A stretch of 64,000 nucleotides of DNA from Pleomorphomonas sp. JP5. Its GTDB lineage: Bacteria > Pseudomonadota > Alphaproteobacteria > Rhizobiales > Pleomorphomonadaceae. The notes below the pieces were generated by a model. That model worked only from the letters and a program-made list of their open reading frames with translations, ran no database searches and was not told the origin of the DNA. A program made the translations under genes and the position numbers. The stretch lies in assembly GCF_023721815.1 (NCBI RefSeq), contig NZ_JAMDLI010000008.1:124001-188000 (forward strand). The letters are read 5' to 3'. Shown piece by piece: positions 55,306 to 63,002 of this stretch. The stretch's first letter is position 1, and the number at the start of each line of letters is the position of its first letter.

Positions 55306-57366
55306 GCTTTCTCCCCAAAGCTCGCGCAAGAGGCGGCGGCGCAAGCGTAGCCGATTGTCGCGTCGGCCGGAGAAGCCGGGGTCGGGACGCGCCGCCGGAT
55401 CGTCGGCCTCGGGAAAGACAAGGTCAATGAGATGAAGGGCGCGCTTGCCGCGCCGGGCGAAGTTGTCACGGCACATGGCGCAGTAGGCGAGAAAATCGTC
55501 ACCGCTTTCCTCGATCCGTCGGTCGACGAAGGAATTGCCGACCTCGGGGTTGGCGAAGGAGACAAGGCCGCCATAGCCGCAGCAAGTGGTTTTCTCGGCG
55601 CCGGTGAGTTCGCGAACCTCTGCTCCCAGTGAGGCGGCGATCGAGCGCACTGCCGCCTGCACGTCGTGGGCATGCCGGCTGGTACAGGGATCGTGGATGG
55701 CGAGCGGCCCGGCAAGCTTTCCAGATGGAGCCCCTTCCGGCAGGCCGACGGCGGCGAGCTCCGTCCAGAGCGAGGCAACGGGAATGTCCGGCAGGAACTC
55801 GCCGATCTGCTTCAGGCAGGTGGAACAGGCCGTGACGATGCGCGGTCTGCCCTGCTCTTCCCAGACGGCGCGGAGATGACCGAGCACTTCCTGATGCAGG
55901 TCCTGCCGACCCGACCAGTGCGCCGGCGCTCCGCAGCAGTCGAGCATGAAGCCGACGCCACCCGGCAGCCGGTCGCAGAGATGGCGGTAGACGGCCTCGA
56001 CCTGGCCCGGCGCCGAAGCCGGCAGCTGGCACCCGGGGAAGAACAGCACGGCGCTTCGGTCGTGGCCGGGCTGATGACGAACGAAGGCGACCTCGTCCGA
56101 CCGGCTGAAGGCCATGTCGCGCAAGGCGAAGTCATGATGGGAGGCCGGCATGTGGCCGTGCTTCACCATGCTTTGCCGTGCGTCGAGGCAGACGTCGCCC
56201 ATGGCCAGATCGTTCGGGCAGAGCGTCTCGCACAGGCCGCAGAGGGCGCAACTGTCGATCATCCGGTTGGACTTGCGGTTGCCCATGACGATCGAGTCGT
56301 TGTTGTAGATCTCGCGGACCGCCCGCTTCGGGTAGGTCTTGTAGTGGGCGAGATAAGCGCAGGCCCGGACGCACTCGAGACAATGGCACGGGAAGCAGCG
56401 CGCCGCTTCCGCCATGGCCTCGGAATGGCAGTAGCCGGCGGCGGGGTCGGAAGGCTGGACGGGCGGCACGTCGGCATGGCGGGCCGTATCGACATAAAGA
56501 CAGGTGCCGGAGGCGGTGTCGTCGGCACGGTTCGCCGTCAGCGAGGCGCCCTGCAAAAAGCGATCGATGGACACCGCCGCGCGTCGGCCGTCACGCACCG
56601 ACAGGATGGCCGAGTAGGTCTCGCCGTCACCGGCATGCAGGCCACTGCCGAACACGGCCGGGTGCGAGCTTGCCAGCGTCTGCGGATCGAGATCGAGCCG
56701 CCCGGAAGACGTGAGGCGCAGCGCTCCGCCGAACTGGATGGCCGGGCCGGGGCCGATGGCGAGAAGAACAGCGTCATAGCCGGCAATGAGGTCGTCGAGC
56801 GATGACGGGCCGGTGCCGCCAGTCACCCGTTGCCCACAGCGGATGTCGATGCCAAGCGCGATGAGCGCGCCAAGGTCGGCGTCGATGGCGGATGGTGGGA
56901 GAACCGAAGGTGCGATGTCGTGGCGGAGGCGTTCGAGCGGACGGGCCTCCGCCTCGAGCACGGTGACGGCGTGGCCCTTCATGGCAAGGTCGGCCGCAGC
57001 CGTCAGCCCGGCCAGACCGGCGCCGACGATGGCGATCCGCTTCGGCTTGCGCGCCCGCTGGGCGCTACGGCGCACCGTCGGGTACGCCTCTTCGACCAGG
57101 GCTCGTTCGAGCGCTCCGATCCGAACGGCGCCACCGGCCTCGGAACGTCGGCAGGCGCCTTCACAGGGATGCTCGCAGATGTGAGCGATGATCGCCGGGA
57201 AAGGCACCACACGCGCGTAAAGGGTGATGGCAGCCGTGAAATCGCCGGCTGCCATCTTTTCGGCCATGGCCCGCGCGTCAACATGCAAGGGACAGGCGGC
57301 GGAGCAAGCCGGCGGCTGTTCCTCGATGCAAAGCGCTTCCCATGCCTTGACCTGATCGCCATCCAT
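55033..57366 (-). CDS. FAD/NAD(P) oxidoreductase with dicluster and CCG domains
   Basis: 777 residues combining several redox modules. Residues 1-100 are a GltD-type N-terminal Fe-S domain (Cys 13, 21, 25, 64, 68, 72). Residues 110-280 are a flavin pyridine-nucleotide domain with IAIVGAGLAGLTAAADLA. Residues 320-395 have two Fe-S motifs (CFPCHCLECVRAC and CALCGLCETLC). Residues 440-600 have two HdrD-type CCG domains (LDCCGAP, TTCCGYGG). The last 90 residues (from Met688) form a separate module with its own good ribosome-binding site. It could take electrons from Mop to NAD(P) or quinone. A 110-base gap with two hairpins separates it from mop. Confidence 0.85.
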   Translation of the reverse strand: MDGDQVKAWEALCIEEQPPACSAACPLHVDARAMAEKMAAGDFTAAITLYARVVPFPAIIAHICEHPCEGACRRSEAGGAVRIGALERALVEEAYPTVRRSAQRARKPKRIAIVGAGLAGLTAAADLAMKGHAVTVLEAEARPLERLRHDIAPSVLPPSAIDADLGALIALGIDIRCGQRVTGGTGPSSLDDLIAGYDAVLLAIGPGPAIQFGGALRLTSSGRLDLDPQTLASSHPAVFGSGLHAGDGETYSAILSVRDGRRAAVSIDRFLQGASLTANRADDTASGTCLYVDTARHADVPPVQPSDPAAGYCHSEAMAEAARCFPCHCLECVRACAYLAHYKTYPKRAVREIYNNDSIVMGNRKSNRMIDSCALCGLCETLCPNDLAMGDVCLDARQSMVKHGHMPASHHDFALRDMAFSRSDEVAFVRHQPGHDRSAVLFFPGCQLPASAPGQVEAVYRHLCDRLPGGVGFMLDCCGAPAHWSGRQDLHQEVLGHLRAVWEEQGRPRIVTACSTCLKQIGEFLPDIPVASLWTELAAVGLPEGAPSGKLAGPLAIHDPCTSRHAHDVQAAVRSIAASLGAEVRELTGAEKTTCCGYGGLVSFANPEVGNSFVDRRIEESGDDFLAYCAMCRDNFARRGKRALHLIDLVFPEADDPAARPDPGFSGRRDNRLRLRRRLLRELWGESMSDPVPSVALTIADAVRADIERKLLLVDDIAEVIAEAQRTGRMLKDKASGRYTASGRIGTVTTWVEFEPVEGGFVVHRAYGHRMQVEVKS

Positions 57367-57403
57367 GGTGGTCTCGATAGGTTTCCGTTGATCCGATTGA
57401 GGT

Positions 57404-57440
57404 GCGGGCGGCCCGGGAGAGGACGGGCCGCCCGCTTTTT
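57404..57440. other. Perfect 12-bp hairpin between mop and the oxidoreductase
   Basis: GCGGGCGGCCCG and CGGGCCGCCCGC pair perfectly round an eight-base loop. The T5 tract is on the plus strand, so in the leftward operon it is a stem without U tract: a likely mRNA 3'-end barrier or processing signal after mop, and a formal terminator for any rightward antisense transcript. Confidence 0.6.
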
Positions 57441-57441
57441 C

Positions 57442-57464
57442 GGAGAGCGGGCGGGAAGCTCTCC
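57442..57464 (-). other. Second hairpin after mop
   Basis: GGAGAGC and GCTCTCC form a perfect seven-pair stem with a nine-base loop, 13 bases after the mop stop in the direction of transcription and just before the 12-bp hairpin. Together they should uncouple mop levels from the accessory genes. Confidence 0.5.
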
Positions 57465-57476
57465 GGTTATCGGCGC

Positions 57477-60242
57477 TCAGTGGTGCTGAAGATCCTTCTG
57501 AGCCGCGGCGGCTCCCGCCTTCGCCTCAAGTCCCATCTTGATCGCTTCCGGCAGAGCGGGAATGCGGAAGATCCGCACGCCGCAAGCGTTGTAGATGGCA
57601 TTGAGGATAGCAGGATGAAGCGCGGTCAGCGGCGCTTCGCCGACACCGGCGGCACCAAACGGACCAAGCGGGCGAGCGGTTTCGAGATAAAGGATCTCGA
57701 TATCGTCCGGCACATCCTTCGGATAGGGGATGCCGCAGTCCTTCAGCGTCGTATGCAGGTCCAGATCTTCGAAGTCCTCGGTCAGGGCGAGTCCAAGCCC
57801 CTGGGCGAGACCACCGTAAATCTGGCCGTCGACAGTCGCCTTGTTGATGATGGTTCCGACGTCGATTGCCGTCGCCAGCTTGACCACAGACGCCTTGCCA
57901 GTCTCGAGGTCGACTTCGACCTCAGGCAGGAACACTTCATACATGTAGATCGGGAACGGCTCGCCCTGGCCGGTGTCCGGCGAACAGTCGGTGCAGGCCG
58001 CCGCCACCCACTTGCCGTCGTAGGAGAGCGGAATGCTCTCGTCCACCATCTCCTTGTAGGTGCGGTAGCTGCCGTCCGGCTTCTTCATGGCATTGAGCAG
58101 CATTTCCGCCGCGACGCGGATGGCATTGCCGCAGAAGACGTTGGAACGGCTGCCGCCCGCAGGCCCACCGTTCGGCCCGAAGGTATCGGCCATGACAAGT
58201 CCGATCTGCTCCGGCTTGACGCCGGCCGCACGCAACATTTCATGCGCCATGGTCTGAGCGGAAAGGTCGGCGCCCTGACCGTGGTCTTCCCAACCCGAGT
58301 GAACGATGAAGCCGGACGGCGTCATCTCGACGCGAGCTTCCGAGCTGTCCGGCCCGTCTAGACCGCAACCGTAGATGCCGAGAGAAATACCGACGCCACG
58401 CTTCGTGTCGTTGTTGGCCTTGTTGAACTCGGCGCAACGCTTCTTGGCCTCCTCGTATTTCGGACGGATCAAGTCGAACAGCTGCGGCAGAACCAGCACT
58501 TCCGGCTTCTGGCCGGTCGGCGTTGTCGAGTTCTCGTTGTAGAGGTTCTTGTAACGGAACTCGAACGGATCCTCGCCCATCTTCTCGGCCAGCATGTCCA
58601 TGGCGATCTCGGACGCAAGGAAGGCCTGCGGCGAGCCATAGCCACGGAAAGCCGAGCCCCAGGCGTGGTTGGTCGCAACCGTCAAGCCCTTGCCGCGGAT
58701 GTTTTCGAGGTGATAGCCAGCGCCGGTGAACTGAGCCTGGCGCAGGGTCACCAGATCGCCGAACTCCGAATAGGGGCCATGATCGAGCCACCAGTCGGTT
58801 TCCATCGCCGTGAGCTTGCCGTTCTTGTCGCAGGCGAGGCGGATGTTGATGTTCGCCGGGCTGCGCTTACCGGTGTAGGTGATGTTCTGGTACTGGTCGT
58901 AGACCAGCGACACCGGCTTCTTGGTGACCAGCGCGGCGACGCCGAGCAGCGCTTCCATGGTCGGCGAGAACTTGTAGCCGAAGGTGCCGCCCGTCGGATT
59001 CTGGATCAGGCGGAGCTTCTCCGGAGGAATGCCGAGGCCGGGGCAGATCATGGCGTGATGCAGATGCACGCCGATCGACTTCGACAGGATCGTCAGCACG
59101 CCATCTTCATCGACGAAGGCCTCGCCGCAGTCCGGCTCCAGATGGAGATGCGGCTGGCGCGAGCAATAGGTGGTGATGTCGACCACGGCGGCGGCGCTGG
59201 ACATCAGCGGCGCGGTATCGGCCCCCTTGACGACGCCCTGCTCGTAATAGGCATTGGGAACGCCGGGGTGGATTTCCATGGCGTCGGGCGCCAGGGCGGC
59301 GAAGCCGGACATGTAGGCGGGCAGCACTTCGAGGTCGACCTTGACCTTCTTGGCGGCGGCGCGGGCATGCTCCTCGGTATCGGCGGCGACGATGGCGATG
59401 GCGTCGCCGAACTGGAAGATCTTCTCCTTGCACAGGATGGGACGATCCCAGCCGTCGCCCTTGTTGGTCGGGAAAGTGATCAGGCCGGTGATGGCGTTCT
59501 TGCCGCCGACGTCCTTCCAGGTGATGATCCGCTCGACGCCGATCATCTTCTCGGCTTCGGACGTGTCGATGTTCTTGATGAGAGCGTGGCTGACCTCAGC
59601 CTGCACCAGGGCCAGGCGCAGCGTGCCGGCCGGCATCTTCAGCGCGACGTCGGCGCCGAAGTCCCAGGTGCCGGTGACCTTTGCCACCGCCGACGGGCGG
59701 ATGTACTCGGTGCCGAGGATCGAGCCGTCTTCCTTGGCCTTCGGCATGACGTCGTAAATGGTCTTCTCGCCGCGCATGATGGCGGCGGCGTCCATCACGG
59801 AATCGATCAGCGGCTTGTAGCCGGTGCAGCGGCAAAGGTTGCGATTGCGATGGAACCAGGCGCGGACTTCCTCACGCGTCGGGGTGAGCGTCTTGTCCAG
59901 CAAGGCCTTGGCCGACATGATGAAGCCGGGCGAGCAGACGCCGCACTGGGCGCTGCCGTGGGCCATCCAGGCGATCTGCAGCGGATGCAGGTTCTCGGGC
60001 GTGCCGATGCCCTCGATGGTGACGATCTTGGCGCCGGCCGTAAGCTTCTCCATCGGCGTCACGCAGGCGCGGATGGGCTTTCCGTCGATCAGCACGGTAC
60101 AGGAGCCGCACTGGCCGTCGGCGCAGCAGACCTTGCAGCCCGTCAGCATCATCTGCTCGCGCAGCACGTCGGCGAGCGACCGCTTGGGGTCGGCGACGAC
60201 CCAGCGCTCAACGCCGTTCACATTCAGGGAAATGCGTTTCAT
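57477..60242 (-). CDS. mop: Molybdenum aldehyde oxidoreductase (Mop type)
   Basis: 921-residue xanthine-oxidase-family enzyme that oxidises aldehydes to carboxylic acids, as a single chain like Desulfovibrio gigas Mop (907 residues). Both [2Fe-2S] clusters are complete and sit at the same positions as in that protein: Cys 40, 45, 48, 60 and Cys 100, 103, 137, 139. No FAD domain is present. The large molybdenum domains follow, with GSAFRGYGSPQAFLASE, HGQGAD and the catalytic Glu in FGAAGVGEAPLTALH near residue 880. A GGAGGAAG site precedes the ATG, and no export signal is seen. Electrons probably pass to the neighbouring oxidoreductase or small redox protein. Confidence 0.95.
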   Translation of the reverse strand: MKRISLNVNGVERWVVADPKRSLADVLREQMMLTGCKVCCADGQCGSCTVLIDGKPIRACVTPMEKLTAGAKIVTIEGIGTPENLHPLQIAWMAHGSAQCGVCSPGFIMSAKALLDKTLTPTREEVRAWFHRNRNLCRCTGYKPLIDSVMDAAAIMRGEKTIYDVMPKAKEDGSILGTEYIRPSAVAKVTGTWDFGADVALKMPAGTLRLALVQAEVSHALIKNIDTSEAEKMIGVERIITWKDVGGKNAITGLITFPTNKGDGWDRPILCKEKIFQFGDAIAIVAADTEEHARAAAKKVKVDLEVLPAYMSGFAALAPDAMEIHPGVPNAYYEQGVVKGADTAPLMSSAAAVVDITTYCSRQPHLHLEPDCGEAFVDEDGVLTILSKSIGVHLHHAMICPGLGIPPEKLRLIQNPTGGTFGYKFSPTMEALLGVAALVTKKPVSLVYDQYQNITYTGKRSPANINIRLACDKNGKLTAMETDWWLDHGPYSEFGDLVTLRQAQFTGAGYHLENIRGKGLTVATNHAWGSAFRGYGSPQAFLASEIAMDMLAEKMGEDPFEFRYKNLYNENSTTPTGQKPEVLVLPQLFDLIRPKYEEAKKRCAEFNKANNDTKRGVGISLGIYGCGLDGPDSSEARVEMTPSGFIVHSGWEDHGQGADLSAQTMAHEMLRAAGVKPEQIGLVMADTFGPNGGPAGGSRSNVFCGNAIRVAAEMLLNAMKKPDGSYRTYKEMVDESIPLSYDGKWVAAACTDCSPDTGQGEPFPIYMYEVFLPEVEVDLETGKASVVKLATAIDVGTIINKATVDGQIYGGLAQGLGLALTEDFEDLDLHTTLKDCGIPYPKDVPDDIEILYLETARPLGPFGAAGVGEAPLTALHPAILNAIYNACGVRIFRIPALPEAIKMGLEAKAGAAAAQKDLQHH

Positions 60243-60283
60243 GTCTTCCTCCTAGGTTGTGGCGTCCGTCACAGCATCCCCAA

Positions 60284-61132
60284 TCAGCTGGCAACGGAGA
60301 GAGGCTTTCCTTCCTCGGCCGACCCGCACCAATCCATGGTCCGCGACAGCGAACAGGCCTTGTCGGCACCTCGGATGTGGGCGATCATTTCGGCGGTCAC
60401 GGAGACCGCGATTTCCTCGGGGCCTTCGGCACCGATCTCGAGGCCGACCGGGGCGCGGACGCGAGCAAACGCGTCGGGCGCAAATCCTGCCGCCACGAGA
60501 TTCTTGTAGACGGTCAATACCTTGCGCTTGGAACCGATCATGCCGATGTAGCCGGCCGGCGTGCCGAGCGCCCAGGCGAGCGCCTCCTGGTCGAGCGCGT
60601 GACCGCGCGTGGCGATGAACACCAGCGACGCGGCATTGGGCGAAAGATGGGCCGCAGTCTCGGCGAGCGGACCGGCGTAGGTGCCGGCAGCAGCCGGGAA
60701 GCGCTCGGGGTTGGCGAACTCGGCGCGGTCGTCGACGACCACCGTCTCGAACCCGAGCGTCCGGCAGATGGCCTCGGTCATCAGGCCGACATGACCGCCG
60801 CCGAAGATGTAGACGGTCCGGTTGGGCATGATCGCCTCGATGTAGAATTGCAGGTTGCCGCCGCAGATCATGCCGAGATCGAGCGTCGGGTTCTTGTGGA
60901 GGTCGATGGCCAGCATCTGCGACTGGCCCGTTTCGATGACCTGCCGGGCCACCTCGATCGCCTTGCCCTCGGCAGCGCCGCCACCGACCGTGCCGGCGAT
61001 CGTGCCATCCGCCCGCACCAGCATCTTGGCCGCCGTCGCCGAAGGCGTAGAGCCCGATTGGGTCACGATGGACACCAGCGCCGAACGGCGGCCGGCATCG
61101 CGCTCCCGGATGAGTTCCTTGTAGATGTCCAT
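60284..61132 (-). CDS. XdhC-type aldehyde oxidoreductase maturation factor
   Basis: 282 residues; XdhC proteins bind the molybdenum cofactor, promote its sulfuration and hand it to xanthine-oxidase-family enzymes. The N-terminal domain has IVTQSGSTPSATAAKMLV and LGMICGGNLQFYIE, the conserved Cys-Gly-Gly motif. The C-terminal Rossmann domain has VYIFGGGHVGLMTEAI. GGAGGACG precedes the ATG. It is directly upstream of mop (41 bases), which makes Mop its client. Confidence 0.92.
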   Translation of the reverse strand: MDIYKELIRERDAGRRSALVSIVTQSGSTPSATAAKMLVRADGTIAGTVGGGAAEGKAIEVARQVIETGQSQMLAIDLHKNPTLDLGMICGGNLQFYIEAIMPNRTVYIFGGGHVGLMTEAICRTLGFETVVVDDRAEFANPERFPAAAGTYAGPLAETAAHLSPNAASLVFIATRGHALDQEALAWALGTPAGYIGMIGSKRKVLTVYKNLVAAGFAPDAFARVRAPVGLEIGAEGPEEIAVSVTAEMIAHIRGADKACSLSRTMDWCGSAEEGKPLSVAS

Positions 61133-61403
61133 GTCGTCCTCCGGCGGCCTGCTCGACGCAACGCTCCCGGACGGTCAGCCCTCTTCTTTTGCCCGCCGAC
61201 CCCGACTCTCCTCCTCGGGGACGGCGCCGAGCGGCGACCTGTCCATGTTGGGCAGGTTCAGCCAACGAGAGAGTGAAATCTGTCCGATACAGGACTCGCG
61301 ACCAGGAAATCGCTGTCGCCTGTACGACTGCTTCGGAGCGCAGGAATGGAGGATTGGGGGATAATTCGGCAGTAATCCGCCATTTTCTCGTCCGACGGCC
61401 CGG

Positions 61404-61442
61404 CCGACACCCCGCATACGTATGACCACTCAGGGGTGTCGG
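61404..61442. repeat. 10-bp inverted repeat with nested palindrome
   Basis: CCGACACCCC (61404-61413) and GGGGTGTCGG (61433-61442) are perfectly complementary. Their 19-base loop contains the perfect palindrome CATACGTATG. The right arm runs into a tandem GGTGTC repeat. It may be a regulator site or part of a leader hairpin of the mop operon. Confidence 0.5.
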
Positions 61443-61455
61443 TGTCGGATTACGT

Positions 61456-61467
61456 GCCCGTTCGGGC
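61456..61467. other. Small hairpin in the mop upstream region
   Basis: GCCC, GTTC and GGGC, extendable to GCCCG/CGGGC, lies between the two larger hairpins of this region. Confidence 0.35.
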
Positions 61468-61468
61468 G

Positions 61469-61494
61469 CCGGTGGCTGGACTGTCAGCCACCGG
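61469..61494 (-). terminator. 10-bp hairpin over the 3' end of the moaD-like gene
   Basis: CCGGTGGCTG and CAGCCACCGG pair perfectly round six bases. The stem includes the final Gly-Gly codons and the stop of the moaD-like gene. No U tract follows, so termination would be Rho-dependent or absent; it may instead protect the message end. Confidence 0.4.
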
Positions 61495-61756
61495 TCATCG
61501 GCGGAAAGAGGGCAATCTCCTGCGCCGCACCAAGCGCCTCGTTCTGCTCGATATGCAGTTGGTCGACGGCGACGCGAATGGTGGATGGCGACTCCAGCGC
61601 ATAGGCGTAATTGTCGCCGCGCTCCGACAGCCAGGCGATCATCTCGCCGGCTGTACGGATGCTTTCGGGCAGGCGGACACGCTCGTCGGACAGGCCTATG
61701 CGCTCACGCACCCAGGCGAAATAGACGAGACGGACCTCTCGACCCGGCGTTTCCAT
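61484..61756 (-). CDS. MoaD/ThiS-like sulfur carrier
   Basis: 90 residues from the ATG at 61756, with GGGAGAGG upstream. Ubiquitin-like MoaD fold: VRLVYFAWVRERIGLSDERVRL, then VAVDQLHIEQNEAL and the C-terminal EIALFPPMTGG. The terminal Gly-Gly is the site that MoeB adenylates and that carries the thiocarboxylate. It is the small subunit of molybdopterin synthase or a related carrier dedicated to this cluster; no moaE is in the window. It follows the flavodiiron gene by 13 bases. Confidence 0.88.
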   Translation of the reverse strand: METPGREVRLVYFAWVRERIGLSDERVRLPESIRTAGEMIAWLSERGDNYAYALESPSTIRVAVDQLHIEQNEALGAAQEIALFPPMTGG

Positions 61757-61769
61757 CGCCCTCTCCCGG

Positions 61770-62957
61770 TCAGGCTGCTGCCGGCGCGGCGGCATGGGCG
61801 GCGGCGATGTCGTCGGCCAGACGGTCGAGTTCGGCAAAGGCGGCTTCCCTCGGCAGTCCCTTGACCATCACCGGCTCGAAGAAGTTGGCGTTCAGCTTCG
61901 GCAGCATCGACTGAACGATCTCCGGCAGGTTTCCCTCCCAGCCGAAGGAGCCGATCACCGCCGCGTACTTGGCCTTAAGGCCGAGCACGTTGGCGAGCAG
62001 CGCCGCATAAGCGACCCCGGGATGCGGCCCCGACAGGACGGTCGGCGAGGCGAATACCACGGTCGATGCCTCGACGAGGCTCATGGCGAACTCGCCGGTA
62101 TCGAGATCGACGACGTTGATCGGCTTGACGCCAAGGCCACGCTCGACGAGCCGGTCCGTCAGATAGGCGACCATCTGCGCCGTGCTCTCGTACATCGACA
62201 CGTAGGGGATGACGACGAAGGGCTTGGGCGCGTCGGACGCCCAGCTCCGGTAAAGGTCGAGAATGAACGATGGGTGAGCGTAGACCGGGCCGTGGCTCGG
62301 GGCGATATAGGCCAGATCGAGTGCGCCGACCTTGTCGACCGCCTCCTTGGAGAAGCTCCTGTATGGCATCATGATCTCGGCGTAATAGCGCTTGGCCGCC
62401 GTTTCGACCCGCGCCTCGTCGTCGGCAAAGAGATCGGTGGTGGCGAGATGCGCGCCGAGGAAGTCGCAAGTGAACGCGGTGCGCGCCTCCGGCACATAGG
62501 TGCACATGGTGTCCGGCCAATGGACCCAGGGCGTCATCAGGAACTGCAGCGTCTTGTCGCCGAGCGACAGGCTGTGGCCGTCGCCGACGGTGATGAAGGC
62601 GTCGCGCGCCACCGGCAGCGTGTCCATGATGAAACGCTTGCACTTGGCGTTGGTCACCACCTTGGCGTCGGGGAACAGTTCGAGCACCGCAGGAATGGAG
62701 CCCGAGTGGTCCTGCTCGGCATGATTGGCGACGATGTAGTCGATGCGCTTGACGCCGGACGCCTTGAGGGCGGCGATGAACTCGGCCGTCTTGGGCGGGT
62801 AGATGGTGTCGATCAGCGCCGTCTTCTCGCTGCCCTCGACCAGATAGGCGTTGTAGGTCGTGCCTTCGGGGAGCGGAACCAGTTCGTCGAAGAGTTCGCG
62901 ATCCCAATCGATCGCCCTGTAGGAGTAAATGCCGTCCGTTACCTTTTGCGGGATCAT
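61770..62957 (-). CDS. Flavodiiron protein (FprA-type A flavoprotein)
   Basis: 395 residues. The N-terminal metallo-beta-lactamase-like domain carries the diiron ligands: NHAEQDHSG (His79, Glu81, Asp83, His84), WVHWPDT (His146), FTCDFLGAH (Asp165) and APSHGPVY. The C-terminal flavodoxin domain binds FMN (IPYVSMYESTAQM, FASPTVLSGPHPG). Family members reduce oxygen to water or NO to N2O and protect oxygen-sensitive enzymes. No rubredoxin extension is present, so it needs an outside donor. Its place in the Mop block suggests oxygen protection or use of electrons from aldehyde oxidation. Confidence 0.93.
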   Translation of the reverse strand: MIPQKVTDGIYSYRAIDWDRELFDELVPLPEGTTYNAYLVEGSEKTALIDTIYPPKTAEFIAALKASGVKRIDYIVANHAEQDHSGSIPAVLELFPDAKVVTNAKCKRFIMDTLPVARDAFITVGDGHSLSLGDKTLQFLMTPWVHWPDTMCTYVPEARTAFTCDFLGAHLATTDLFADDEARVETAAKRYYAEIMMPYRSFSKEAVDKVGALDLAYIAPSHGPVYAHPSFILDLYRSWASDAPKPFVVIPYVSMYESTAQMVAYLTDRLVERGLGVKPINVVDLDTGEFAMSLVEASTVVFASPTVLSGPHPGVAYAALLANVLGLKAKYAAVIGSFGWEGNLPEIVQSMLPKLNANFFEPVMVKGLPREAAFAELDRLADDIAAAHAAAPAAA

Positions 62958-63002
62958 ATCCGGCTACCTTTCACTTGAAGACATGAAAAACGGAAGATGG
63001 GG

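Larger units (their letters stand above)
61133..61483 (-). other. Structured intergenic region between moaD-like gene and xdhC-type gene
   Basis: 351 bases, no gene seen. The end near the moaD-like gene carries three hairpins in a row (61469-61494, 61456-61467, 61404-61442) and a palindrome CATACGTATG at 61415-61424. The rest is ordinary GC-rich sequence. It probably contains the promoter for the xdhC-mop-accessory operon; a cofactor-sensing leader RNA is possible but no known riboswitch consensus was recognised. Confidence 0.45.

Noticed and set aside
51156-57366. Selenocysteine codons in the radical SAM or CCG-domain genes
   Set aside because: All frames are closed by ordinary stops at the expected places and the key positions are Cys codons; no SECIS element is needed.
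58665-60509. 614-codon plus-strand frame opposite mop
   Set aside because: Mop cluster ligands and length agree with the minus-strand gene; the opposite frame has no recognisable domain.
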